DNA of 64,000 bases from Rhizobium sp. BK399 (GTDB taxonomy: Bacteria; Pseudomonadota; Alphaproteobacteria; Rhizobiales; Rhizobiaceae), in assembly GCF_014194695.1 (NCBI RefSeq), contig NZ_JACIAH010000006.1:285532-349531 (forward strand). Direction: 5' to 3'. Positions 53,197-62,183 of this stretch are shown in pieces. Under the pieces are notes generated by a model, which did not search any database, was not told where the DNA came from, and saw only the letters and a program-made list of their open reading frames with translations. The position numbers and the translations under genes are program-made. The stretch's first letter is position 1. Each line of letters begins with the position of its first letter.

Positions 53197-53862
53197 ATGC
53201 GTATCCTGTTGGCGGAGGATGATCCCAATATTTCCGGCCATGTGGTCGAAAAGCTGGGGCGGGAAGGCTATCGCGTCGAAGTATTCGCGAGCGGGCCTGC
53301 CGTGTGGGAAGAGGGCGAGACCGGCGATTACTCAGCCATCATCCTTGACCTCGGATTGCCCGGCATGGATGGCCTCTCAATACTGAAACGTTGGCGCGGC
53401 GCGGGCATCAACACGCCGGTTCTCGTTCTGACGGCTCGCGGCTCCTGGATGGAGCGTGTCGACGGCTTCGATGCGGGTGCCGATGACTATCTGCCGAAGC
53501 CGTTTCGTACCGAGGAACTGTTGGCCCGCCTGCGGGCGCTTCTTCGCCGCACCGGCGCTGTTGCTGTGCGCGTCAAATCCGCCAACCGTTTCACACTTGA
53601 TGAGAGCGCCAGACGCGTGACGTTCGACGGGCGCGAGCTCGACCTCAGCCCGCTGGAATACCGGATGATCGCGCTTTTCATCGGAAAGCCCGGGGAAGTG
53701 CTCAGCCCCACCGAACTGGCAAGCCAGGTTCAGGGCCGTGACGACGATTCCGCCAAGAATGCCGTGGAGGCCATGGTGGCGCGGCTGCGAAAGAAGACGG
53801 ACAGCGACGCCATCGAGACCCGGCGCGGCTTTGGCTATGTCCTTCCGGAGCGACCTCGGTGA
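53197..53862 (+). CDS. OmpR-family response regulator
   Basis: DNA-binding response regulator of 221 residues. The receiver domain has the acidic pair at residues 8-9, the phospho-acceptor Asp51 (IILDLGLPGMDG), Thr79 in VLTARG and Lys101 in DYLPKPF. The C-terminal winged helix (residues 125-218) includes LSPLEYRMIALF and ETRRGFGYVL. Its stop overlaps the GTG start of the sensor kinase gene. The gene is preceded directly by the PepSY-like secreted protein. It is likely to bind direct repeats; one lies upstream of this gene set. Confidence 0.93.
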   Translation: MRILLAEDDPNISGHVVEKLGREGYRVEVFASGPAVWEEGETGDYSAIILDLGLPGMDGLSILKRWRGAGINTPVLVLTARGSWMERVDGFDAGADDYLPKPFRTEELLARLRALLRRTGAVAVRVKSANRFTLDESARRVTFDGRELDLSPLEYRMIALFIGKPGEVLSPTELASQVQGRDDDSAKNAVEAMVARLRKKTDSDAIETRRGFGYVLPERPR

Positions 53863-55211
53863 TCCACTCGCTGCATTTTCGCCTGGCTGCCGGAGCGCTT
53901 GTCGCGATCGCGCTGGCGTTGACGCTCGTCTGGGCGGTGCTCAGCCATCTGTTCACGGACTATCTGGCCGACCAGTATTCCAACGAAATGACGTCGGTGA
54001 TGGATTCGCTGGCAGCGCGGCTCAGCGTGGAGAATGGCGCTCTTGAATTGAAGAACGAGCCTGCCGACTCGCGCTTCCAGATCCCGGCTGGCGGCCGATA
54101 CTGGCAAATCTCTCCCGATGGCAACGAGGAGCCGCTGCGGTCCCGCTCGCTGTGGGACGAGGAAATCACCACGGATGACCTGTCGAAGGACATGTATTGC
54201 GGGTTCCGGGAAACGGACGGGCCGGATGGCTCGCCGCTGCTGGTGTCGATGAAGACGATGGCGCTTGGCGAAGGCGACGCAAAGAAGAACTTCACCGTCT
54301 ACGCCGCTTTTTCCAAGCCGGAGATGGAAGCAGCGCTTGAAAGCTATCACCGGCCGTTGCGGTTGATGCTGCTTTCGACCGGCGGCATGCTTCTCCTGGC
54401 CGCATTTTTGCAGGGGTGGGTGGGCCTGCGCCCGCTGGTGCGGCTTCGCGATCGCGTCGCCGATATCAGGGCCGGGCGCAGCTCTCATATCGGCACGGAG
54501 GGGCCGAGCGAGGTCAAGCCGCTGGTTCGCGAGATCAACTTGCTGCTCAGCGAGCGCGAGACGGCGATCGAACGGGCCCGTGCTCGTGCGAGCGACCTCG
54601 CCCACGGTTTGAAAACGCCGCTAACGGTGTTGTCGCACCTGGTTGAAGCTCTGCCCGAGGGCCAACGCGACACCGCCTTGCAGCAGATCGAGCTGGTCCG
54701 GCAGCGCGCCGACCGCCAATTGCAGGCGGCGCGGATGGGCGTGGAGCAGATGGCAACGACATCGCTGCTCGGGATTTCCGGAAAGCTCGTCAACGTCTTG
54801 ACACCCTTCACCGAAGAGAAGGGGATCGACTGGCATCTCGATATCGATCCGTCGCTCACGGTACAGGCGGATCCCGCCGATATTGCCGAGGCGCTTGGCA
54901 ACGTGCTCGACAATGCCGTGCGCTTTGCCAGAACACGCATCGATCTTTCCGCCGGGCGCTCACAGGATGATGTCGTGCTCAGCGTTTCCGACGATGGGCC
55001 CGGAGCCGATCCGGAGAGCTATAACTTGATGTTGAAGCGCGGCGTCCGGATCGACGAAGGCACGGCAGGAACTGGGTTGGGGCTGGCGATCTCGGGCGAT
55101 ATCCTGGAGGCTTACGGCGGCAGGCTCGATCTTTCCGCCTCGCGGTGGGGCGGCCTTCAGGTGAAACTGATGCTCCCGGCCATGGCCGCCCGGCCTCCCG
55201 CCATTGCCTAG
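53859..55211 (+). CDS. Sensor histidine kinase
   Basis: Inner-membrane sensor kinase of 450 residues starting at GTG 53859, overlapping the regulator stop. Two membrane helices (about 9-32 and 167-190) enclose a periplasmic domain of some 135 residues. A HAMP-like linker follows. The phospho-acceptor is His249 in ASDLAHGLKTPLTVL, with N box EALGNVLDNAVRF (about 341-353), G1 VSDDGPGADP and G2 GTGLGLAI. The arrangement resembles PhoQ-like kinases. Its ligand may be, or be blocked by, one of the secreted Gly-rich/PepSY proteins encoded just upstream; this is inferred from gene order. Confidence 0.93.
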   Translation: MIHSLHFRLAAGALVAIALALTLVWAVLSHLFTDYLADQYSNEMTSVMDSLAARLSVENGALELKNEPADSRFQIPAGGRYWQISPDGNEEPLRSRSLWDEEITTDDLSKDMYCGFRETDGPDGSPLLVSMKTMALGEGDAKKNFTVYAAFSKPEMEAALESYHRPLRLMLLSTGGMLLLAAFLQGWVGLRPLVRLRDRVADIRAGRSSHIGTEGPSEVKPLVREINLLLSERETAIERARARASDLAHGLKTPLTVLSHLVEALPEGQRDTALQQIELVRQRADRQLQAARMGVEQMATTSLLGISGKLVNVLTPFTEEKGIDWHLDIDPSLTVQADPADIAEALGNVLDNAVRFARTRIDLSAGRSQDDVVLSVSDDGPGADPESYNLMLKRGVRIDEGTAGTGLGLAISGDILEAYGGRLDLSASRWGGLQVKLMLPAMAARPPAIA

Positions 55212-55231
55212 AAGATTCATCCGCCGCCCCG

Positions 55232-55260
55232 TTGCACTTTTATGACGCTGCGGTTATAAG
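55232..55260 (+). promoter_or_regulatory. Candidate promoter of rpmI-rplT
   Basis: TTGCAC (55232-55237) and TATAAG (55255-55260) with a 17-base spacer lie about 185 bases before rpmI, a plausible housekeeping promoter leaving a long leader. The leader has no hairpin strong enough to call an L20 autoregulatory structure. Confidence 0.45.
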
Positions 55261-55444
55261 CGCGCGTCCGAACTGACCGGCAGGGCATGCCGTGGCGGTT
55301 TCGAATGCTTGCGGAACGGTTCATCACCGGAGCCGCAGATCAACAACAAACGCTCCCGCACCTTGTTGCGACGGCCGTAAACCGGGCATCGCGAGAAGGC
55401 TTCCTTGATGAAGCATGCAGGGGGATCAGAAACGGAGTAGCAAA

Positions 55445-55648
55445 ATGCCCAAGATGAAGACGAAGTCTGCTGCCAAGAAGCGGTTCAAGATCACCGCGAC
55501 CGGTAAGGTCAAGGCTGCAGCTGCTGGCAAGCGCCATGGCATGATCAAGCGTACCAACAAGTTCATCCGCGATGCACGTGGCACGATGGTTCTCGCAGAA
55601 CCCGATGGCCGCAAGGTCGTGAAGAACTACCTGCCGAACGGTCTCTAA
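55445..55648 (+). CDS. rpmI: Ribosomal protein bL35
   Basis: Small basic protein of the large ribosomal subunit, 67 residues from ATG 55445 (ACGGAG upstream). The sequence is diagnostic: [20 protein letters not shown] at the start, [20 protein letters not shown] in the middle and a VKNYLPNGL end. It precedes rplT by 39 bases, the universal rpmI-rplT pair, here not directly joined to infC, which lies 3.7 kb upstream. Confidence 0.97.
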   Translation: MPKMKTKSAAKKRFKITATGKVKAAAAGKRHGMIKRTNKFIRDARGTMVLAEPDGRKVVKNYLPNGL

Positions 55649-55687
55649 GACTATTCCGCGAACGCTTTAGATTAAGGAGATCATGAA

Positions 55688-56092
55688 ATGGCACGTGTAA
55701 AAAGAGGCGTTACCGCCCACGCCAAGCACAAGAAGGTTCTGAAGGCCGCTAAGGGCTTTTACGGCCGTCGCAAGAACACCATCCGCGCTGCGAAGGCTGC
55801 TGTCGATCGTTCGAAGCAGTACGCTTATCGCGACCGCAAGATCAACAAGCGCAACTTCCGCGCCCTCTGGATCCAGCGTATCAACGCTGCCGTCCGCGAA
55901 TTCGGCCTGACCTACGGCCGCTTCATCGACGGCCTGAACAAGGCTGGCATCGAAGTCGACCGTAAGGTTCTCTCCGACATGGCTATCCATGAGCCGGAAG
56001 CATTCGGTGCACTCGTTGCTGCCTCCAAGAAGGCTCTCGAGTACCTGAAGGACGCCGGTACGAAGAACGAGTTTGAAGCAGCCGTCAACTAA
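55688..56092 (+). CDS. rplT: Ribosomal protein bL20
   Basis: Assembly-critical protein of the large subunit, 134 residues, starting [19 protein letters not shown] with the typical long basic N-terminal tail and [19 protein letters not shown]. The globular C-terminal part ([20 protein letters not shown]) is standard. The last 15 residues beyond the E. coli end are the usual alphaproteobacterial extension. Confidence 0.98.
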   Translation: MARVKRGVTAHAKHKKVLKAAKGFYGRRKNTIRAAKAAVDRSKQYAYRDRKINKRNFRALWIQRINAAVREFGLTYGRFIDGLNKAGIEVDRKVLSDMAIHEPEAFGALVAASKKALEYLKDAGTKNEFEAAVN

Positions 56093-56129
56093 GCCGGCGC
56101 TATTCGAACCTTTGCTTCGATGATTTGGG

Positions 56130-56160
56130 ACCCGCGCTGGCCAGGCTTGCGCGGGTTCTT
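56130..56160 (+). terminator. Terminator after rplT
   Basis: ACCCGCGC-tggccaggctt-GCGCGGGT followed by TCTTTG, about 40 bases past the rplT stop. The rest of the gap to pheS (56161-56354) shows no gene and probably holds the pheS promoter. Confidence 0.75.
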
Positions 56161-56354
56161 TGCATTGGCGCGATGGCGATTGAGACGGCTTGGCCGCTCC
56201 TCGTTCGACGTCGCGGGCTTTTTGTGGTGTGCCCGGTTGATTGGCTGCGTGCACATGGGTAGTGATCTGCGACGCTTCATCGTGGCGCTTGAGCTATCCG
56301 ATGCATGTTTTCGTGAATTATCGACAAGACTGACGCCCTGTGAGGCAGGAAAAG

Positions 56355-57437
56355 ATGACCGAACTCGAAACCCTGGAAAAGCAACTTCTGTCTGATGTGG
56401 CAGCCGCTGCCGACGAGCCGGCGATCGAAGCCGTGCGTGTTGGAGCACTCGGCAAGAAGGGTTCGGTCTCCGAGCTCCTGAAGACGCTCGGTTCGATGAC
56501 GCCGGAAGAGCGCCAGACGCGCGGTGCGGCGATCAATGCGCTGAAGAATGCCGTCACCGACGCGATCACGGAACGCAAGGCGGACCTGAAGAAGGCCGCG
56601 ATCGACGCCCGCCTGAAGGCGGAGACTGTCGACGTCAGCCTGCCGGTCCGCTCTTCGCCGGCCGAGCGCGGCCGCATCCATCCGATCAGCCAGATCATCG
56701 ACGAGATCACCGCGATCTTCGGCGACATGGGCTTCTCGATCGCTGAAGGTCCCGATGTCGAGACCGACTATTACAATTTCACGGCGCTGAACTTCCCCGA
56801 AGGCCACCCGGCCCGCGAGATGCACGACACCTTCTTCTTCAATCCGGATGAGAACGGTGAGCGCAAGGTGCTGCGCACGCACACGTCGCCGGTGCAGGTG
56901 CGCACCATGGAAGCGCAGAAGCCACCGATCCGCATCATCATCCCCGGCAAGACCTATCGCCAAGACAGTGACGCGACCCACTCGCCGATGTTCCACCAGG
57001 TCGAGGGCCTCGTCGTCGACAAGAAGGCGAATGTCGCCAATATCCGCTGGGTGCTCGAAGAGTTCTGCAAGACCTTCTTCGAGGTCGACAGCGTGACGAT
57101 GCGCTTCCGCCCGTCGTTCTTCCCGTTCACCGAGCCGTCCTTCGAGGTCGACATCCAGTGCGACCGCTCCGGCCCGATCGTCAAGTTCGGCGAGGGCACC
57201 GACTGGATGGAAATCCTCGGCTGCGGCATGGTGCATCCGAACGTGCTGCGCGCCGGCGGTCTCGATCCCGACGAGTACCAGGGCTTTGCCTGGGGCATGG
57301 GCCTCGACCGCATCGCCATGCTGAAATACGGCATGCCCGACCTGCGCGACTTCTTCAACGCCGATGTCCGCTGGATGACCCATTACGGCTTCCGCCCGCT
57401 CGACATGCCGACGCTGTTCGGCGGTCTGAGCGCGTAA
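56355..57437 (+). CDS. pheS: Phenylalanyl-tRNA synthetase alpha subunit
   Basis: Catalytic subunit of the (alpha-beta)2 enzyme that loads phenylalanine on tRNA-Phe. The ATG at 56355 follows GGAAAAG and gives 360 residues; an earlier start at 56340 is possible. The coiled-coil N-terminus (residues 1-90) is followed by the class II core with motif 1 near [14 protein letters not shown], motif 2 in [12 protein letters not shown] and [16 protein letters not shown], and motif 3 in [14 protein letters not shown]. pheT begins 15 bases later. Confidence 0.98.
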   Translation: MTELETLEKQLLSDVAAAADEPAIEAVRVGALGKKGSVSELLKTLGSMTPEERQTRGAAINALKNAVTDAITERKADLKKAAIDARLKAETVDVSLPVRSSPAERGRIHPISQIIDEITAIFGDMGFSIAEGPDVETDYYNFTALNFPEGHPAREMHDTFFFNPDENGERKVLRTHTSPVQVRTMEAQKPPIRIIIPGKTYRQDSDATHSPMFHQVEGLVVDKKANVANIRWVLEEFCKTFFEVDSVTMRFRPSFFPFTEPSFEVDIQCDRSGPIVKFGEGTDWMEILGCGMVHPNVLRAGGLDPDEYQGFAWGMGLDRIAMLKYGMPDLRDFFNADVRWMTHYGFRPLDMPTLFGGLSA

Positions 57438-57452
57438 GGGAGGATAGAGATC

Positions 57453-59876
57453 ATGAAGTTCACACTTTCCTGGCTGAAGGATCATCTGGAAACGGATGCG
57501 ACCCTCGATGAAATCTGCAAGCGCCTGACCGAGATCGGGCTCGAGGTCGAGGACGTCGATGACAAGGCGGCGTTCAAGCCCTTCGTCATCGCCAAGATCC
57601 TGACCGCCGAGAAGCATCCGCAGGCAGATCGCCTCAAGGTTCTCTCGGTCGACACCGGCAATGGTGCGCCCGTCCAGGTCGTCTGCGGCGCTCCGAATGC
57701 GCGCGCCGGCCTGATCGGCGCCTTTGCAGCTCCCGGCACCTATGTTCCCGGCATCGACGTGACGCTTGCCGTCGGCAACATCCGTGGCGTCGAAAGCCAC
57801 GGCATGATGTGCTCCGAAAAGGAGCTGCAGATTTCCGACAGCCACGATGGCATCATCGATCTCCCCGAGGATGCGCCTGTCGGGCAGAGCTACGCCGCCT
57901 ATGCGCACCTCGACGATCCCATGATCGAGATCAACCTGACGCCGAACCGTCCGGATTGCACCTCGATCTACGGTATCGCTCGTGACCTGGCCGCCTCCGG
58001 CCTCGGCACGCTGAAGACACGGCCCGCGCCGTCCTCCGCCGTCGAAGGCGAGACACCGGTCAAGGTGACGCTCGACCTCGATGACGAGAAGCTTTGCCCG
58101 GGCTTTGCGCTCCGCCTCGTGCGCGGTGTCAAGAACGGCCCGAGCCCGAAGTGGATGCAGCAGCGCCTGCTGGCGATCGGCCTGCGCCCGATCAACGCGC
58201 TCGTCGACATCACCAACTACATGACCTTCGACCAGGGTCGCCCGATGCACGTCTTCGACGCCGCCAAGGTCAAGGGCAACCTGACAGTCCGCCGCGCCAA
58301 GGATGGCGAAACGGTGCTGGCGCTCGATCAGCGCGAGTACAAGCTTGGGCCCAACAACGTCGTGATCGCGGACGCCGATGGCATCGAGTCGATCGGCGGC
58401 ATCATGGGCGGCGAGCATTCCGGCTGCGACGAGAACACGACGGATGTCCTGATCGAGAGTGCTCTCTGGGATCCGATGAACATCGCGAAATCGGGCCGCG
58501 GCCTCGGTATCATCACCGATGCGCGCTACCGCTTCGAGCGCGGCGTCGACCCTGAGTACATGGTTCCGGGCATCGAGCGCACCACCGAACTGGTCCTCGA
58601 GCTCTGCGGCGGTACGGCGGCCAAGGCCGATGTCGTCGGCTACAAGGGCTATGACCCCAAGATCGTCGATTTCCCCTTCTCCGAGGTCAAGCGCCTGACG
58701 GGGCTCGAGGTTTCGACGGACGAGAGTGTCGAGATCCTGACCCGCCTCGGCTTCAAGGTCACCGGTTCCGGCGAGCGCGTCTCGGTCTCGGTGCCGTCCT
58801 GGCGCCCCGATGTCGACGGCAAGGCCGACCTCGTCGAAGAAGTCATGCGCATCCACGGCGTCGACAACATAAAGCCCGCGCCGCTGGAAAGCCACGCGGC
58901 CGTCAACGGCAGGATCCTGACGACGCTGCAGATCCGCACCCGCACCGCCAAGCGCGCGCTTGCCTCGCGCGGCATGCTGGAAGCCGTCAACTGGTCCTTC
59001 ATTTCGGAAGATCAGGCAAAGCTCTTCGGCGGCGGCTCGCCGGCACTGAAGCTTGCCAACCCGATCGCCGCTGACATGTCCGACATGCGTCCGTCGCTGT
59101 TGCCCGGCCTGCTCACGGCTGCCCAGCGCAATGCCGACAAGGGCTACGGCGACGTCGCGATCTTCGAAGTGTCCGGCACCTATGAGAACGATCGCCCCGA
59201 GGGCCAGCGCCGCGTTGCCGGCGGTGTCCGTCGCGGCACCGCCTCGCTTGCCGGCGCCGGCCGCATGTGGCTGAACGCTGCCAAGGGTGGCGGCAAGCCG
59301 GTCGACGTCTTCGACGCCAAGGCCGATGCGCTGGCCGTGATCGAAGCCTGCGGCCTGCCGATGGGCAATATCCAGATCGAGCAGGGCGGACCCGAGTGGT
59401 ACCACCCCGGCCGCTCCGGCACGATCAAGATGGGTCCGAAGGTTATTCTTGGCTATTTCGGCGAGTTCCATCCCTCGACGCTGGAAGCGCTTGACGTGTC
59501 AGGCGCGCTCTCAGGCTTTGAAGTCTATATCGACGCCATGCCTGAGCCGAAGAAGAAGGCGACCCGCACCAAGCCGGCGCTCGAGCTTTCACCCTTCCAG
59601 GCCGTCAAGCGCGATTTCGCCTTCGTCGTCGACAAGTCGGTGGAGGCAGGCGCGATCATCAAGGCCGCGACCGGTGCAGACCGCAAGCTCGTCACCGGTG
59701 TCAACGTCTTCGACATCTTCGAAGGCCCGTCGCTCGGTGAAGGTAAGAAGTCGGTGGCGATCGAGGTGCAGATCCAGCCGGTCGAGCGCACGCTGACCGA
59801 CGAGGATTTCGAAGCGCTGACTGAGAAGATCGTCGCCAGCGTGACGAAGTTCACCGGCGGCGTCCTCAGAGCCTGA
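57453..59876 (+). CDS. pheT: Phenylalanyl-tRNA synthetase beta subunit
   Basis: Structural and editing subunit, 807 residues, normal for proteobacteria. Visible parts: the EMAP-type tRNA-binding domain at about 40-150 ([20 protein letters not shown]), B3/B4 editing domain near 200-390 ([23 protein letters not shown] in two parts), B5 near 400-475, and the C-terminal anticodon-binding domain ([18 protein letters not shown] onward). It is the second gene of pheST. Confidence 0.98.
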   Translation: MKFTLSWLKDHLETDATLDEICKRLTEIGLEVEDVDDKAAFKPFVIAKILTAEKHPQADRLKVLSVDTGNGAPVQVVCGAPNARAGLIGAFAAPGTYVPGIDVTLAVGNIRGVESHGMMCSEKELQISDSHDGIIDLPEDAPVGQSYAAYAHLDDPMIEINLTPNRPDCTSIYGIARDLAASGLGTLKTRPAPSSAVEGETPVKVTLDLDDEKLCPGFALRLVRGVKNGPSPKWMQQRLLAIGLRPINALVDITNYMTFDQGRPMHVFDAAKVKGNLTVRRAKDGETVLALDQREYKLGPNNVVIADADGIESIGGIMGGEHSGCDENTTDVLIESALWDPMNIAKSGRGLGIITDARYRFERGVDPEYMVPGIERTTELVLELCGGTAAKADVVGYKGYDPKIVDFPFSEVKRLTGLEVSTDESVEILTRLGFKVTGSGERVSVSVPSWRPDVDGKADLVEEVMRIHGVDNIKPAPLESHAAVNGRILTTLQIRTRTAKRALASRGMLEAVNWSFISEDQAKLFGGGSPALKLANPIAADMSDMRPSLLPGLLTAAQRNADKGYGDVAIFEVSGTYENDRPEGQRRVAGGVRRGTASLAGAGRMWLNAAKGGGKPVDVFDAKADALAVIEACGLPMGNIQIEQGGPEWYHPGRSGTIKMGPKVILGYFGEFHPSTLEALDVSGALSGFEVYIDAMPEPKKKATRTKPALELSPFQAVKRDFAFVVDKSVEAGAIIKAATGADRKLVTGVNVFDIFEGPSLGEGKKSVAIEVQIQPVERTLTDEDFEALTEKIVASVTKFTGGVLRA

Positions 59877-59900
59877 GGCGCATCCGATCTGTTAATGCAA

Positions 59901-59929
59901 AAAAGCCGGCGATCGTCTCGCCGGCTTTT
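59901..59929. terminator. Bidirectional terminator between pheT and the NTF2-like gene
   Basis: AAAAGCCGGCG-atcgtct-CGCCGGCTTTT is a perfect 11-pair stem ending one base before the stop of the converging gene; it can end both transcripts. Confidence 0.9.
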
Positions 59930-60289
59930 CTATGTGTGGAGATAGTAGAGCTTGTTGACGATCGTCCAGCGGCCATCGATCTTCAGCATCGAGAGATAGT
60001 CGGTGAACCGCATGCCGGCGAAATCGTCGCTGACCTTGACGCTTGCCGCATCGCCGATGATGTCGAGCATCTGGATGTCCATATGCGGCTGTGTGGTCGG
60101 CGGCGCCGAGCCCTCGGCGACGATGGCGGCAATGAACTCGTCCCGGTTCAGCCATTCGACGGCATTTTCGTAGTGGCCGATGATGGCACATTGCGGATGA
60201 AAGGCCTTCCGCAATGCCGCTTCGTTGGCGAAGGTCATGCCTTCGACATAGAGATGAACGACTGCTTCGATTGCCTGCTGGTCCGACAT
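59930..60289 (-). CDS. NTF2/SnoaL-like (lumazine-binding type) protein
   Basis: A cytosolic alpha+beta-barrel protein of 119 residues starting at ATG 60289. The pattern AIEAVVHLYVEGMTFANEAALRKAFHPQC, then DRDE/FIAAIV and GRWTIVNKLYYL at the end is that of the NTF2-like superfamily, close to the putative lumazine-binding family. Such proteins often bind small hydrophobic ligands or lack catalysis. No partner gene is adjacent. The 216 bases upstream to the next gene have no recognisable feature. Confidence 0.83.
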   Translation of the reverse strand: MSDQQAIEAVVHLYVEGMTFANEAALRKAFHPQCAIIGHYENAVEWLNRDEFIAAIVAEGSAPPTTQPHMDIQMLDIIGDAASVKVSDDFAGMRFTDYLSMLKIDGRWTIVNKLYYLHT

Positions 60290-60505
60290 GCCTCACCTCG
60301 CCAGAAAGATGCCCAATAGCATAGTGCAGCGAATGGGTGCGGCAAGGTCGCCCGATGCGACAGCGCCTTAACCTTTTGGCTGGATCGCAAGCTCCGCCGG
60401 CCAGGGAATGCTCGCCGGCGATCTGGTCTCGCGGACCTTCCCCCGGTTGTCGATCGCGCCGGGAAGGAACCTGTGCAGCTATTGTTGCTCCCGCGGGACC
60501 GACAA

Positions 60506-61000
60506 TCAGGCCGCGGCCTTCTGGTTGGCGGCTGTCATCGCCAGCTGTGACAGGGTCTTGTCCGTCGCGGCCTCTTCCTTGAGCGTCGCGTCGAGCAGGG
60601 CGACGACGTCCTTCTTGCCGAGCGTCTGTGCCCAGGTCTTCAGGGTGCCGTAGCGGGCGATCTCGTAGTGTTCGACCGCCTGCGCTGCTGAGATGAGACC
60701 AGCATCGATAGCCGGCGAGCCCTTGAATTCGTCGATGATCTCTTCGCCCTCGGCAATAATGCCCTGGATCGCTTCGCAGGTCTTCCCCTGGGCGCGCTTC
60801 CCAACGATTTCAAAGACCTGCTGCAGGCGTTCCACATGGCCTTCCGTCTGCTCGCGATGCTTTTCGAAGCCGGCTTTCAGCTGTTGCGATCGGGCCGCCC
60901 GCGCCATTTTCGGCAGGGCGCGAAGAATCTGCCGTTCGGCAAAATAGATGTCCTTGAGCGTATCGTAGAATAGATCGTCGAGGGTCTTTTCCTTGGCCAT
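60506..61000 (-). CDS. Ferritin-like DUF892 (YciE/YciF-type) protein
   Basis: Four-helix-bundle stress protein of 164 residues starting at ATG 61000. The family start KTLDDLFYDTLKDIYFAERQILRALPKMA and conserved metal-type residues E..H (EGHVERLQQVFE) and VEHYEIARYGTL are present; iron or other metal binding is likely but unproven. Relatives are induced by osmotic or general stress, often under alphaproteobacterial EcfG-type control; no clear promoter motif was assigned here. Confidence 0.9.
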   Translation of the reverse strand: MAKEKTLDDLFYDTLKDIYFAERQILRALPKMARAARSQQLKAGFEKHREQTEGHVERLQQVFEIVGKRAQGKTCEAIQGIIAEGEEIIDEFKGSPAIDAGLISAAQAVEHYEIARYGTLKTWAQTLGKKDVVALLDATLKEEAATDKTLSQLAMTAANQKAAA

Positions 61001-61143
61001 TGTCTCTTCCCTTACTGTGTGGAGTACCGCGAAGCGCGGACGGGAGAAGAAGCTAAGAGGACGCTAATTGTTCCGGCCGTTTTTCGGGTTGCGCCGATCG
61101 TCAGGGCCGGCAGACTGCGGCGGTCAAACAACGGGAGCTTTTC

Positions 61144-61761
61144 GTGAAGAAACCTGGATCGATGAAGGGCCTGGAGGATCTCGGGCGTGCGCGGCTTTCG
61201 AAGAATTTCTTCCTCCGCGATTTCCTGCATTCCGAAATCGCCGATTTCTACCGCATTCCGAACATTCCGGAGAATCCCGATTTGGCGATCGAGGCGGGAA
61301 AACGGCTCTGCGAGGACCTGCTGGAGCCGCTGCAGGCAACCTTCGGCCGGCTGCACATCCGCTCCGGCTATCGCTCGCCCGAGGTCAACCAGTTCGGCAA
61401 CCGCAACAATCTCAACTGCTCGTCAAATCCCGCGACCGCGGCCGATCACCTCTGGGATCTTCGCGATTTCGATGGCTGCATGGGAGCGACAGCCTGCGTC
61501 GTCGTTCCGTGGATGATCGACAACTACCGCAACGAGGAGGATTGGCAGCGGCTTGCCTGGTGGATCCACGACCATCTGCCCTATACCGCACTCTGCTTCT
61601 TCTCGAAACTCTGGGCCTTCAACATCCAGTGGCATGAGCGACCCCGCCGTATCATCCAGAGCTATGTCCGGCCGCGCGGCATCCTCACGAAGCCGGGAAT
61701 GGAAAACTGGGAAGGCAGCCACGCCGGGTTCTATGAAAGTTTTCCGCCGCTCAGAAGTTGA
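61144..61761 (+). CDS. Peptidase M15-like (Hedgehog/DD-peptidase fold) protein
   Basis: A protein of 205 residues starting at GTG 61144 (GGGAG six bases before). No signal peptide is visible. The segment LHIRSGYRSPEVNQFG near residue 70 and AADHLWDLRDFDGCMGATACVV near residue 100 match the layout of M15 DD-peptidases (strand with Arg-Ser-Gly-Tyr-Arg-Ser, then the zinc H-x6-D region), and a later FNIQWHERPRRIIQS could supply the final histidine. The fold assignment is moderate, and activity is uncertain because the metal set is only partly recognisable. It lies between stress-type and secretion genes. Confidence 0.65.
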   Translation: MKKPGSMKGLEDLGRARLSKNFFLRDFLHSEIADFYRIPNIPENPDLAIEAGKRLCEDLLEPLQATFGRLHIRSGYRSPEVNQFGNRNNLNCSSNPATAADHLWDLRDFDGCMGATACVVVPWMIDNYRNEEDWQRLAWWIHDHLPYTALCFFSKLWAFNIQWHERPRRIIQSYVRPRGILTKPGMENWEGSHAGFYESFPPLRS

Positions 61762-62155
61762 CGCGATAGCGAATGTGCCCGTCGTTCTCGACATAGCCGT
61801 CGTAGGGCGCGCTTTTGAATCGTGCCACCCAACCAAGGCTGCTTAACACTGTCCGGCATGTCCCAGGACAGCTCGGCGACGCTTGCGATTTCGGTGAGAA
61901 GCGGAATATCAGGGCCGGGATTGTCGGGGGCGTTGACCTGGCAAGGCCGACTGCCAGGCGATTGTTGAGTCGCGCGAGATCGGCGCGCTTGAGCGTCAGC
62001 ATCGTATCTTCGAAGGCCGAGCCGGTCACATCAACAAACTGCCACCCGGTAATAGCTGCACTGTCCCTCTCGATGGTGGCAGTGCGACCTATCATATTGT
62101 CGGGACCGCTGCATCCCCACTGCTGGGGAGGCGATAAAGCGGCCCCGTCAAGCAT
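61751..62155 (-). pseudogene. Probable frameshifted gene next to the type I secretion genes
   Basis: The minus strand holds protein-like sequence that changes frame twice. From 62155 one frame reads VTGSAFEDTMLTLKRADLARLNN. Around 61935-61830 a different frame reads APDNPGPDIPLLTEIASVAE then LSWDMPDSVKQPWLGGTI. The first frame then becomes sensible again, with YDGYVENDGHIRYRVNF and a stop at 61751. Each piece looks coding while the alternative frames in the same stretch do not. I do not recognise the family. No ribosome site precedes 62155, and the first methionine may not be the true start. Either the gene is decaying or the assembly has two indels here. The rest of the 422-base gap has nothing else. 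Confidence 0.45.
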
Positions 62156-62183
62156 TTGCGGCGCCAGCGGCCATCTGGCGTTT

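Noticed and set aside
56277..59471. Minus-strand open frame of over 1000 codons opposite pheS-pheT
   Set aside because: It mirrors the codon-position bias of the clear pheST genes, has no recognisable domains and no ribosome site; it is a typical shadow in high-GC DNA. The same holds for long antisense frames opposite the ABC exporter, ftsK, dnaK, phnE2-phnM and the M20 gene.
61068..61637. 189-codon frame overlapping the M15-like gene
   Set aside because: The +1-shifted frame starting at 61144 contains coherent motifs and a ribosome site, while this one is an arginine/glycine/serine-rich shadow.
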